This document shows, piece by piece, positions 8,762-16,362 of a DNA stretch of 26,011 bases. Below the pieces are notes generated by a model. That model did no database searches and had not been told where the DNA came from. It worked only from the letters and a program-made list of their open reading frames with translations. How positions within the stretch are numbered: the stretch's first letter is position 1; each line of letters begins with the position of its first letter. Origin of the DNA: an uncultured Capnocytophaga sp. (GTDB lineage Bacteria; Bacteroidota; Bacteroidia; Flavobacteriales; Flavobacteriaceae); NCBI RefSeq assembly GCF_938029845.1, contig NZ_CALHGG010000077.1, positions 1 through 26,011 on the forward strand, written 5' to 3'. Both the position numbers and the translations under genes were made by a program.

Positions 8762-8823
8762 TCAGTGGTCAGAAGTCAGTAGACAGTAGACAGAAGTCAG
8801 TGGTCAGAAGACAGAGGACAGTT
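8761..8823. repeat. heptad-periodic spacer array E (9 units)
   Basis: Nine 7-bp units of the form GwCAGnn, starting with the G of the ppiD stop codon: GTCAGTG, GTCAGAA and GACAGTA types in varying order. Its 17-nt segment 8784-8800 recurs inverted at 9101-9117 in array F, so the two arrays could pair across the terminator. Confidence 0.85.
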
Positions 8824-8857
8824 CTTACTTACTAAGAAATAAAGAAATAAATAAAAG

Positions 8858-8893
8858 AAGAGGTTTTCTCCCTAGGGAGAAAACCTCTTTTTT
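8858..8893 (+). terminator. Rho-independent terminator after the ppiD-like gene
   Basis: A perfect 32-nt palindrome (8858-8889) centred on CCCTAGGG, with stem ending AACCTC, runs into a T-tract (8888-8893). It closes the 1689-8761 envelope operon and separates it from the dcw cluster. It is one of the strongest hairpins in the window. Confidence 0.92.
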
Positions 8894-8993
8894 AAGGTAA
8901 AAAGTAAAAGCCAGTTACAGTATATGTTTGAGTATGTGAATAAAAAAGTACAAGATCTGGCTTATTGAATTTATTCTTTCTTTTTTATAGGGA

Positions 8994-9044
8994 AGAGCTA
9001 CAAGCTCTGTTTATAGGTGGGCACGAGCTGCAAGCTCGCGCCAG
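8994..9044. repeat. paired GAGCT-nnn-AGCTC hairpins
   Basis: Two small stem-loops: AGAGCTACAAGCTCT at 8994-9008, and a G/C-rich one at 9021-9044 containing CGAGCTGCAAGCTCG. The second closely matches 22986-23010. They sit in the 464-bp spacer 8762-9225, which also holds arrays E and F, the terminator and the mraZ promoter. I see no gene in the spacer. Confidence 0.6.
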
Positions 9045-9078
9045 CAAACGTCTTTTATACTTGTCAATCTATTTTAGG

Positions 9079-9134
9079 ACATGACACATGACACTGACTT
9101 CTGACTTCTGTCTACTGACAACTGACTACTGAAG
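9079..9134. repeat. heptad-periodic spacer array F (8 units), inverted relative to E
   Basis: Eight 7-bp units in register: ACATGAC twice, then ACTGACT, TCTGACT, TCTGTCT, ACTGACA, and so on. The words are reverse complements of those in array E (8761-8823). It ends 30 nt before the first MraZ box. Confidence 0.8.
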
Positions 9135-9163
9135 ACAGCCCTTTGGCGTCTGTTAATAAAAAA

Positions 9164-9206
9164 GTGGGAGAAAGTGGGAGAAAGTGGGAAAAAGTTTGTA
9201 TCTTTG
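9164..9206 (+). promoter_or_regulatory. MraZ operator (three TGGGA boxes) overlapping the dcw promoter
   Basis: TGGGA occurs at 9165-9169, 9175-9179 and 9185-9189, each in GTGGGA with an exact 10-bp period. MraZ is known to bind direct TGGG-type repeats before its own gene. A perfect -7 element TATCTTTG follows at 9199-9206, 19 nt before the mraZ ATG. The boxes cover the place where a -33 element would lie, so MraZ bound there would block RNA polymerase. This supports autorepression of the whole cluster. Confidence 0.85.
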
Positions 9207-9225
9207 ACCCGATTATAAAAGAGTC

Positions 9226-9690
9226 ATGATACATTCTTCTGTAACATACGAATGCAAGGCGGACTCGAAGGGGCGAATTACAGTTCCTTCGGGGCTTAAG
9301 TGTGTGCTAGATAAGGAGTTACAGAATGGTTTTGTGCTCAAGCCTTCTGTGTTCAATCGCTGTATAGAGCTTTATCCACAGGGAGAATGGCAGGAGATTA
9401 TGGAGAAGATGCGCGCGAAATTGAACCTCTTTTCTAAGCAACATTTGGACTATTTGCGAAAATTTACCGCAGGGGTCAAGGAAGTAGAGGTAGATGCGGC
9501 GGCACGATTTCTTATTCCAAAACCCTTGGTAGAATATGCCAAGATAGACAAGGAAGTGGTACTGGTTCCTCTGATCAATTTTATAGAGATATGGGACAAG
9601 GAACTATTTGAAGCGCAGAACAATAGCATAGATGAAGAAGCCTTTATGCAGCTAACCGAAAAAATAATGGGCAATGATGGAAGGGAATAG
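9226..9690 (+). CDS. mraZ: MraZ, transcriptional regulator of the dcw cluster
   Basis: A 154-residue AbrB-like DNA-binding protein that forms rings and represses its own operon. It contains the two family half-repeats: DSKGRITVPSGLKCVL near residues 14-29 and DAAARFLIPKPLVEYA near residues 88-103. In the second, the usual DxxGR glycine is Ala (DAAAR). The ATG at 9226 follows a promoter with a three-box MraZ operator. The 3' end overlaps rsmH by 17 nt. It is the first gene of the dcw run, as in most bacteria. Confidence 0.96.
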   Translation: MIHSSVTYECKADSKGRITVPSGLKCVLDKELQNGFVLKPSVFNRCIELYPQGEWQEIMEKMRAKLNLFSKQHLDYLRKFTAGVKEVEVDAAARFLIPKPLVEYAKIDKEVVLVPLINFIEIWDKELFEAQNNSIDEEAFMQLTEKIMGNDGRE

Positions 9691-10591
9691 TTATCATGTG
9701 CCTGTACTGCTCAAGGAGAGTTTGGAAGGCTTGGCGATAGAGCCTACAGGGACATATGTAGATTTGACTTTCGGAGGAGGAGGACATTCACGGGCGATAT
9801 TGGCTTGCTTGGGGTCTACAGGTCGTTTGTTTGCCTTTGATCAAGATCCTGAGGCACAGCAGAATGCAATAGATGATGAGCGGTTTATCCTTATTCCGCA
9901 GAATTTTAGACATATAAAGCGCTTTTTGCGATTCTATGGAGTAAAGCAAGTAGATGGTGTCTTGGCTGATTTTGGGGTATCCTCATACCAGTTTGACACT
10001 GCCGAGCGTGGTTTTTCCACTCGGTTTGAGGCAGCCTTGGATATGCGTATGAATCCCTCGTCACCACTTTCGGCTTATGAGGTAGTGAACACCTATGATG
10101 AGGAGGCACTCAGTACGCTCTTTTTCCGTTATGGAGAGCTTTCCCAGAGCAGGCAGATTGCTCGCACCATAGTTCAACAACGCAGTGAGCAACCCATAGC
10201 TACAACAAGAGAGCTGAAGCAAGCGGTACAACGCTTTTTGCCAAAGGGCAAGGAAAACAAGGTCTTGGCTCAGCTATATCAGGCCATACGTATAGAAGTC
10301 AATCATGAGTTGGCTGCCTTGGAGGAGATGTTGTTGCAATTGCCTGAAGTGGTAAGACCTAAGGGACGTATTGCCCTTATCAGTTATCATTCGTTAGAAG
10401 ATAGATTGGTAAAGCGATTTATACGCGATGGGCAGTTTTCAGGGGAGCCACAGAAGGATTTCTATGGGAACCTACTGACTCCTTTTCAGAAGGTAGGTAA
10501 GGCGATTACCCCTACCCAAGAGGAGCTTGCACGTAATAACCGTGCGCGCAGTGCTGTGCTGAGAGTGGCAGAGCGGAAAAGTGAAGAATGA
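9674..10591 (+). CDS. rsmH: RsmH (MraW), 16S rRNA m4C1402 methyltransferase
   Basis: A 305-residue SAM-dependent enzyme that N4-methylates C1402 in the ribosomal P site. Visible motifs are HVPVLLKE near the N-terminus, the SAM loop YVDLTFGGGGHSRAIL, FDQDPEAQ, the active-site DFGVSSYQFDTAERGFS, RIEVNHELAALEE, and LISYHSLEDRLVKRFI. Two adjacent ATGs (9674 and 9677) are possible starts. It overlaps mraZ by 17 nt. Its last residues (KSEE) are read from AAAGTGA heptads that continue into the 17-nt gap before ftsL. Confidence 0.96.
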   Translation: MMEGNSYHVPVLLKESLEGLAIEPTGTYVDLTFGGGGHSRAILACLGSTGRLFAFDQDPEAQQNAIDDERFILIPQNFRHIKRFLRFYGVKQVDGVLADFGVSSYQFDTAERGFSTRFEAALDMRMNPSSPLSAYEVVNTYDEEALSTLFFRYGELSQSRQIARTIVQQRSEQPIATTRELKQAVQRFLPKGKENKVLAQLYQAIRIEVNHELAALEEMLLQLPEVVRPKGRIALISYHSLEDRLVKRFIRDGQFSGEPQKDFYGNLLTPFQKVGKAITPTQEELARNNRARSAVLRVAERKSEE

Positions 10592-10608
10592 AAAGTGAAC
10601 CGTAAGTC

Positions 10609-10938
10609 ATGAAGAAGATAAAAGAGAGATTTGTTAAGTTATTCAGAGCTGAGTTTTTGGTAGGAGAGGATTCCTTACGGAACTGGGTTATGATATCGTT
10701 GATATTGTTCTTGGGTATCATCATGATTTATAGTGGGCACTTGATAGACCAGAAGATATATACTATAGCGAAATTGGAAACAGAGGTAAAGGAGTTGCGC
10801 AGCGAATTTGTAGATGTACGTTCGCGCCTGCAACAGGTCAAATTGGAGTCCTCCATACTGGGTGCTCTGAAGGATACCGGTCTTAAGCAATCACCTACCC
10901 CTCCCAACAAAATAAAGGTAATAGTCAAAGATGAGTAA
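10609..10938 (+). CDS. ftsL: FtsL-like divisome protein
   Basis: A 109-residue bitopic membrane protein. A cytoplasmic basic head (KKIKERFVKLFRAEF) is followed by one membrane span (about residues 27-45, VMISLILFLGIIMIYSG). Then comes a short coiled-coil-like helix (KLETEVKELRSEFVDVRSRLQQVKLE). FtsL with FtsB and FtsQ activates FtsWI at the septum. Sequence similarity in this family is weak. The call rests on size, topology and its place between rsmH and ftsI, with an 8-nt overlap into ftsI. Flavobacterial copies are often labelled only as FtsL-like. Confidence 0.88.
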   Translation: MKKIKERFVKLFRAEFLVGEDSLRNWVMISLILFLGIIMIYSGHLIDQKIYTIAKLETEVKELRSEFVDVRSRLQQVKLESSILGALKDTGLKQSPTPPNKIKVIVKDE

Positions 10939-12934
10939 AGAAATGCCCAAAGATAGAATCGTCAACCTACGCACCATATTGGTAGCGATAGGTTTGTTTG
11001 TCTTTGCCCTAGCGATTTCTTACAAACTTATCAGTCTGTATTTCAATGGAGAGAAGTACGAGGAGCTGATTGCGCAGAATACCATTAAGGAGTTTGTGAT
11101 AGAGCCGAATCGTGGGAATTTGTACTCCGATGATGGGAGTCTTTTGGCTACCTCTATCACGCGTTATGATATACACTTTGATGCGATGACCCCCTCGCAG
11201 AAGAATTTCAAACAGCATTTGCCTGCCTTATGTGATTCTTTGGCTAAGTTCTTCGATCGTCCTGCGTCCTACTATCGTGAGGCGCTCACTAACGCTCGTA
11301 AGCGAAAGAACAAATACTTTTTGATAGCCAAGGGGATAGGGTATGATGAGTGTGCTCGTATTCGTAAGTTTCCCCTCTTTTCCCTAGGTGCTTACAAAGG
11401 AGGGATCGTAGTGGAAGGCAGGAGTTCAAGAGAGTACCCGCTGGGAGCTATAGCACACCGTATCGTAGGGTATGAACGTACCGATGGACAAGGAAACATT
11501 TTCAAAGTAGGATTGGAGGGTGCTTTTAGCAAATACCTCTCAGGGGTAGAAGGGCGACACCTCAAACAAAAAATAGCTCAAGGTCAATGGAAACCGATAG
11601 AGGATAGTAATGAGATAGATCCCAAGGATGGCTATGATGTGGTATCCACTATTAATATAAACATACAAGATATAGCCCATCATGCGCTCCTGAAGCAGTT
11701 GGAGACCTATCAGGCTGATCATGGTTGTGCGGTGGTAATGGAAGTAGCCACAGGTGAGATAAAGGCCATTTCCAACCTTGGACGTACCAAGGACGGCACC
11801 TATGCAGAGCGTTTTAATTATGCGCTGGGAGAGACCTACGAGCCAGGGTCCGTGTTCAAGACCGTATCCCTAGTGACTGCCTTGGAAGAAGCTAAAATAG
11901 ATACTACCTATACCGTAGATACCAAAAAAGGAGTTATCTCTTTCTATGGGCGACAAGTATGGGATTCCAATCGCAAAGGATATGGAAAAATAAACCTTTC
12001 CAAGGCGATGCAAGTATCTTCCAACACAGCTATCGTACAGATGGTACATGATCTTTTTGGAAAGAATCCGAAGAAATTTGTAGATAAAATCAACAAAATG
12101 CACCTAAACCGCAAGTTGGGTATGCCCATTTCGGGAGAAGGAGAGCCTTTTGTACCTCAGCCTAATCAACGTGGATGGAGTGGGATAGCCCTCGAGTGGA
12201 TGGCCTTTGGTTATGGTCTGGAGATGACCCCCTTGCAGGTGTTGACCTTTTACAATGCCATTGCTAACAATGGGGTGATGCTCAAGCCCCGCATGATACG
12301 CGAGGTGAAGCAGTGGAACAAGTCCATACAGAAGTTTGACCTTGAGATACTCAATAGTACCGTTTGTACTCAAGAGACAGCCACAATAGTAAAGAAAGTA
12401 TTGGAGAATACTGTGAAATATGGAACTGGTAAGAGTCTTTATTCGCCTCATTTTTCCATGGCAGGAAAGACAGGTACCGCACAAAAAGACTATAAAGACA
12501 AGTCCAAGCTGGGGTATATCTCCTCTTTTGCAGGCTTTTTCCCCGCTGATAATCCTAAGTACTCTTGTATAGTGGTGATACACAATCCAGATAAGAAGAT
12601 AGGGTACTATGGAGCCGATGTATCAGGACCTGTGTTCAAGAGTATTGCTCAAAAGATATATACCAACTCCCTGCTTATAGATACCATAGAGGATATAGAG
12701 ACCTCAACAGCAGAGGTAAATAAAGAATATAAACGATACAATGAGGTTCTGAATAAATATAAGACCATCGTACCCAATGTGGTAGGGATGAATGCTATGG
12801 ATGCTATTGCGATTATGGAAAACTTAGGCCTTACGGTGAAAGTAGTAGGAAGCGCTACCAAAGTATCGGCACAATCCATAGCAGGAGGAGAGTATATAGG
12901 AGGTAGAAAGACTATAAAATTGGATTTTAATTAG
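10931..12934 (+). CDS. ftsI: FtsI, septal penicillin-binding transpeptidase with PASTA domain
   Basis: A 667-residue class B PBP that cross-links septal peptidoglycan with FtsW. A membrane anchor spans about 12-32. The PBP dimer domain starts with EPNRGNLYSDDG near 58-69. The transpeptidase domain carries all three catalytic motifs: Ser307-Val-Phe-Lys310, Ser363-Ser-Asn365, and Lys513-Thr-Gly. A single PASTA domain lies at about 612-666 (IVPNVVGMNAMDAIAIMENLG), as commonly seen in Bacteroidota FtsI. It overlaps ftsL by 8 nt and is followed 3 nt later by murE, so the three are co-translated. Confidence 0.97.
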   Translation: MSKEMPKDRIVNLRTILVAIGLFVFALAISYKLISLYFNGEKYEELIAQNTIKEFVIEPNRGNLYSDDGSLLATSITRYDIHFDAMTPSQKNFKQHLPALCDSLAKFFDRPASYYREALTNARKRKNKYFLIAKGIGYDECARIRKFPLFSLGAYKGGIVVEGRSSREYPLGAIAHRIVGYERTDGQGNIFKVGLEGAFSKYLSGVEGRHLKQKIAQGQWKPIEDSNEIDPKDGYDVVSTININIQDIAHHALLKQLETYQADHGCAVVMEVATGEIKAISNLGRTKDGTYAERFNYALGETYEPGSVFKTVSLVTALEEAKIDTTYTVDTKKGVISFYGRQVWDSNRKGYGKINLSKAMQVSSNTAIVQMVHDLFGKNPKKFVDKINKMHLNRKLGMPISGEGEPFVPQPNQRGWSGIALEWMAFGYGLEMTPLQVLTFYNAIANNGVMLKPRMIREVKQWNKSIQKFDLEILNSTVCTQETATIVKKVLENTVKYGTGKSLYSPHFSMAGKTGTAQKDYKDKSKLGYISSFAGFFPADNPKYSCIVVIHNPDKKIGYYGADVSGPVFKSIAQKIYTNSLLIDTIEDIETSTAEVNKEYKRYNEVLNKYKTIVPNVVGMNAMDAIAIMENLGLTVKVVGSATKVSAQSIAGGEYIGGRKTIKLDFN

Positions 12935-12937
12935 ATC

Positions 12938-14395
12938 ATGAAACTAAAAGAGCTATTAAAGGGTGTAGAAATAGTACAAATAATAGGAAATGAGCAGGTT
13001 GAAATAACAAATATTACACAAGACTCACGGAAAATTATTGAAAATACTTTATTTTTTGCCGTAAAAGGGGCAAAAATAGATGGGCATTCTTTTATAGAAC
13101 AAGTAATAAAAGAAAAAGTAAAGGTCGTGGTTTGTGAAAAGCTGCCAGAAGTTTGTCCTAAAGAGGTGACCTTTGTACAAGTAGCTGATACAACTATAAC
13201 CATGGGGTATATAGCAGCGAATTACTACGGAAGACCTTCGGATAAGCTGAAATTGGTAGGAGTTACAGGCACTAATGGAAAGACTACTATTGCTACTCTT
13301 TTGTATCAGCTCTTTGCACATATGGGTTATAAGGTAGGACTTATCTCGACCATAGCTAATTATATAAATGGGGAGCGTATAGAGACTAAGAATACCACGC
13401 CTGATGTGCTTACCCTTAATGAGACTATGTACCGCATGGTAGAGGCAGGAGTAACTCACTGTTTTATGGAAGTGAGTTCGCATGGAGTGGCGATGCATCG
13501 TATAGAAGGGTTGCACTTTGTAGGAGGCGTCTTTACTAACCTAACACAAGATCATTTGGATTTCCATAAGACACTGGCGGACTATCGCGATACGAAGAAA
13601 AAGTTCTTTGATACTTTAGATAAAACAGCTTTTGCACTGACCAATGTAGATGATAAGAATGGAGGCTATATGTTGCAGAATACATTGGCACGCAAATGTA
13701 CTTATTCGCTAAAGACGATGGCCGATTTCAGAGCCACAGTTCTTGAAAATACCTTTTCAGGAATGCTCTTGCGAATCAATGAAAAGGAAGTATGGGTGTC
13801 ACTCATAGGGAAGTTTAATGCCTATAATCTCTTGGCTATCTATGCTACTGCGATACTATTGGGTGAGGATTCCGACCAAGTGCTTATTGCCCTGAGCCAA
13901 CTTACTCCTGTAGCAGGACGTTTTCAGTACTTTGTAGCTGCTGATAAGCGAACCTTAATAGTGGATTACGCTCATACACCCGATGCCTTGGAGAATGTAC
14001 TAGAGACCATCAGAAGTATAAAGCAGGGTGGCCAGCAGCTTATCACCGTAGTGGGCTGTGGGGGTAACCGAGACAAAGGCAAGCGCCCCATAATGGCACA
14101 TATTGCCACTATGCTGAGCGACAAGGTGGTACTGACCTCCGACAATCCACGTGATGAAGACCCCGAGACAATCCTCCGAGAAATGGAAGCAGGGATAAGA
14201 GCAGAGTACCAAGCTAAGTATATGACCGTTACTGACCGCCGACAAGCTATCAAAGTAGCTTGTCACCTAGCCAAAGCGGGAGATATTATTCTTCTAGCAG
14301 GCAAAGGTCATGAAACCTATCAGGAAGTTAAGGGAGAGAGAAGTCATTTTGACGACATGGAGGAAGGAAAAAAATCATTAACCATTGACAATTAA
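12938..14395 (+). CDS. murE: MurE, UDP-MurNAc-tripeptide ligase (meso-DAP type)
   Basis: A 485-residue cytoplasmic ligase that adds the third stem-peptide residue to UDP-MurNAc-L-Ala-D-Glu with ATP. The P-loop VTGTNGKTT lies at about 109-117. The carbamylated-lysine region is near YRDTKKKFFD (about 217-225). The substrate motif DNPRDEDP starts at 402; DNPR is the signature for meso-diaminopimelate rather than lysine. It begins 3 nt after ftsI. The final codons (TIDN) fall in ATTGACA-type heptads that run on to the mraY start. Confidence 0.97.
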   Translation: MKLKELLKGVEIVQIIGNEQVEITNITQDSRKIIENTLFFAVKGAKIDGHSFIEQVIKEKVKVVVCEKLPEVCPKEVTFVQVADTTITMGYIAANYYGRPSDKLKLVGVTGTNGKTTIATLLYQLFAHMGYKVGLISTIANYINGERIETKNTTPDVLTLNETMYRMVEAGVTHCFMEVSSHGVAMHRIEGLHFVGGVFTNLTQDHLDFHKTLADYRDTKKKFFDTLDKTAFALTNVDDKNGGYMLQNTLARKCTYSLKTMADFRATVLENTFSGMLLRINEKEVWVSLIGKFNAYNLLAIYATAILLGEDSDQVLIALSQLTPVAGRFQYFVAADKRTLIVDYAHTPDALENVLETIRSIKQGGQQLITVVGCGGNRDKGKRPIMAHIATMLSDKVVLTSDNPRDEDPETILREMEAGIRAEYQAKYMTVTDRRQAIKVACHLAKAGDIILLAGKGHETYQEVKGERSHFDDMEEGKKSLTIDN

Positions 14396-14407
14396 CAATT
14401 AGCAGTT

Positions 14408-15637
14408 GTGTTATACTATTTATTTGATTATTTACATAGGGCTTATAATGTGCCAGGAGCGGGGATGTTTCAGTATATATCCTTTAGGGCGGGATTGGCA
14501 GCGATTCTCTCGCTACTGATCGCTGCCATTACAGGAAAACAGATTATCGCTATGCTTTATAGACGACAGGTAGGAGAGTCGGTTCGGGACTTGGGCCTGG
14601 CTGGACAGAAAGAAAAGGCAGGAACACCTACCATGGGTGGGATTATCATTATCTTGGCCTTGCTAGTGCCTGCTGTTCTTTTGACTAAATTGGATAATAT
14701 ATATATCATCTTACTGCTGATTACTACCGTATGGATGGGTATGATTGGTTTTGTAGATGATTATATCAAGGTCTTTAGGAAGAATAAAGATGGTCTGAAG
14801 GGACGATTCAAGGTATTGGGGCAGGTGTCATTAGGAATTATCGTGGGAGCTACCCTATACTTCCACCCTGAAGTTACTGTAAAGAATGAAAATGCTCAGG
14901 CCTCACGTATCACACAGGTAGAGCAGCGACGCCCTCTCTCGGAAATGGCTGAGGTGAAATCCACTAAGACGACCATTCCCTTTATGAAGAATAACGAGTT
15001 TGACTATGCCTCCCTGATTAAGTGGGTAGGAAAGGATTACAAGCACTGGGTATGGCTGATTTTTATTCCGATAGTCATTTTTATCATCACTGCCGTATCC
15101 AATGGAGCTAACCTTACCGATGGTATAGATGGGTTGGCGGCAGGTACCTCGGCGATTATTGTCTTTACCTTGGGGATATTTGCTTGGATATCGGGTAATA
15201 GTATTTTCTCGGAATATCTGAATATTATGTATATTCCTCATGTGGGAGAGGTTACCATATTCATTGCTGCTATGGTAGGAGCGCTTATTGGTTTTCTCTG
15301 GTACAACACTTATCCTGCACAGGTATTCATGGGAGATACGGGGAGCCTTACCATAGGGGGAATTATAGCTGTATTGGCTATTATGGTTAGAAAAGAATTG
15401 CTCATACCTGTACTCTGTGGGGTGTTTTTGATAGAAAACCTATCGGTGATCCTGCAAGTGGGGTATTTCAAATATACAAAGAAGAAATTTGGTGAAGGAC
15501 GTAGAATATTGCTTATGTCGCCCCTACACCATCATTATCAGAAAAAAGGCTACCATGAGAGTAAAATTGTGATGCGCTTTTTGATTGTAGGGATTATTTT
15601 GGCGTTAGTATCGTTTATTACACTGAAGATAAGGTAG
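14408..15637 (+). CDS. mraY: MraY, phospho-MurNAc-pentapeptide translocase
   Basis: A 409-residue integral membrane enzyme that transfers phospho-MurNAc-pentapeptide to undecaprenyl phosphate, giving lipid I. It has KAGTPTMGG (about 70-78), the Asp117-Asp118 pair in [21 protein letters not shown] with Asp238, [12 protein letters not shown], and the histidine triad [12 protein letters not shown] (374-376). A soluble insertion at about 155-205 is typical of Bacteroidota, and makes it longer than the 360 residues of E. coli. The start is GTG, chosen because MLYYLFDYL matches the family N-terminus. Three ATTnnCA heptads lie just upstream. Confidence 0.97.
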   Translation: MLYYLFDYLHRAYNVPGAGMFQYISFRAGLAAILSLLIAAITGKQIIAMLYRRQVGESVRDLGLAGQKEKAGTPTMGGIIIILALLVPAVLLTKLDNIYIILLLITTVWMGMIGFVDDYIKVFRKNKDGLKGRFKVLGQVSLGIIVGATLYFHPEVTVKNENAQASRITQVEQRRPLSEMAEVKSTKTTIPFMKNNEFDYASLIKWVGKDYKHWVWLIFIPIVIFIITAVSNGANLTDGIDGLAAGTSAIIVFTLGIFAWISGNSIFSEYLNIMYIPHVGEVTIFIAAMVGALIGFLWYNTYPAQVFMGDTGSLTIGGIIAVLAIMVRKELLIPVLCGVFLIENLSVILQVGYFKYTKKKFGEGRRILLMSPLHHHYQKKGYHESKIVMRFLIVGIILALVSFITLKIR

Positions 15638-15734
15638 TGGTTAGTTGTTAGTGGTTAGTTGTTAGGCTAAGATTTCTATAGATCTATAACCCTTAGACTC
15701 AAAACTTAAAATTCAAAACTCAAAACTTACAGAG
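15637..15734. repeat. heptad-periodic spacer array G (14 units), left copy flanking the TA pair
   Basis: Exactly fourteen 7-bp units (98 bp) from the G of the mraY stop codon to the base before the antitoxin ATG. It begins GTGGTTA, GTTGTTA, passes through a unique middle (GGCTAAG, ATTTCTA and TAGATCT), and ends CAAAACT, CAAAACT, TACAGAG. The same series recurs after the toxin as array H. Confidence 0.9.
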
Positions 15735-15953
15735 ATGAATGCAACAGCAGTTATTAGTGCGGAAATACAAGTATCAGATATTCCAATTTTTGAAGCTTTA
15801 TTCAAAAGGATGAAAGCTAAAAAGATTATTATAAAATCAAAAGAAGATGATACAGAAATGACACAAGAGGCTTTTTTTGATAAGATAGATAAGGCTAGTA
15901 AGCAGAAAGGGAAACAAATCACAGCAAAGGAATTTGAAGCAAAATATTTGTAA
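15735..15953 (+). CDS. putative antitoxin of a YoeB-type toxin-antitoxin pair
   Basis: A 72-residue acidic/basic protein 6 nt upstream of a clear YoeB-family toxin; the order and spacing are those of an antitoxin. It does not show an obvious Phd/YefM N-terminus. The first half (AVISAEIQVSDIPIFEALFKRMKAKKIIIK) may form a small strand-helix fold. The second half (EAFFDKIDKASKQKGKQITAKEFEAKYL) looks helical and could wrap the toxin. It is expected to neutralise the toxin and repress the pair. The gene is an intruder between mraY and murD. Its start codon lies exactly at the end of a 98-bp heptad array. Confidence 0.75.
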   Translation: MNATAVISAEIQVSDIPIFEALFKRMKAKKIIIKSKEDDTEMTQEAFFDKIDKASKQKGKQITAKEFEAKYL

Positions 15954-15959
15954 TGCTTT

Positions 15960-16250
15960 ATGGAAAAGGAACTGTATGTTTTAGAAGAAAAACCTATTTT
16001 CTCTGAAGATATTCAAAAGCATAAAGAAGCAGGACAAAAGAAAATAATTAAAAAGATAGCTTCTTTCCTTAGTGAATTGGAAGAAAACCCCACACAAGGT
16101 ACAGGACAAGTAGAACGACTTAAACATTATGGGGAACGTTCTGTATGGTCACGACGAATTGATCAAAAACATAGATTGGTTTATGAAGTGTTCGAGGAAG
16201 AAAAGCGTGTAGAATTGCTATCTGCTTATGGACATTACAATGATGATTAG
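15960..16250 (+). CDS. YoeB/Txe-family mRNA interferase toxin
   Basis: A 96-residue RelE-superfamily ribosome-dependent endonuclease. Alignment by eye with E. coli YoeB: GKGKPEPLKH matches GTGQVERLKH, and WSRRITEEHRLVYAV matches WSRRIDQKHRLVYEV. The catalytic residues correspond to Glu52, Arg72, His92 and Tyr93 here (E. coli Glu46, Arg65, His83, Tyr84). All are present, so the toxin looks active. The tail after His-Tyr is NDD instead of the usual terminus, and the stop TAG lies inside a GTTGTTA-type heptad. It begins 6 nt after the antitoxin. It would be transcribed with the dcw operon, which makes a nuclease toxin a neighbour of essential genes. Confidence 0.9.
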   Translation: MEKELYVLEEKPIFSEDIQKHKEAGQKKIIKKIASFLSELEENPTQGTGQVERLKHYGERSVWSRRIDQKHRLVYEVFEEEKRVELLSAYGHYNDD

Positions 16251-16362
16251 TTGTTAGTGGTTAGTTGTTAGTGGCTAGTGATTAGTTGTTACGCTAAGAT
16301 TCCTATAAATCTATAACCCTTAGAACTCAAAACTTAGAATTCAAAACTCAAAACTTATAGAG
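16249..16362. repeat. heptad-periodic spacer array H, right copy flanking the TA pair
   Basis: Same unit series as array G, with the same middle (CGCTAAG, ATTCCTA and TAAATCT) and end (CAAAACT twice, TATAGAG), and then the murD ATG. Two differences: six left units of the GTnnTTA type instead of four, and one extra base in the middle (TTAGAACT). It starts inside the toxin stop codon. Confidence 0.88.

Noticed and set aside
8926..8970. Short open frame MFEYVNKKVQDLAY between the terminator and mraZ
   Set aside because: Only 14 codons, with no promoter or family resemblance.
12104..12583. 159-codon open frame antisense to ftsI
   Set aside because: Antisense to the catalytic domain of FtsI, with no protein-like pattern.
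2937..16362. Heptad arrays as CRISPR arrays
   Set aside because: Units are 7 bp with no spacers between them, and no cas genes are present.
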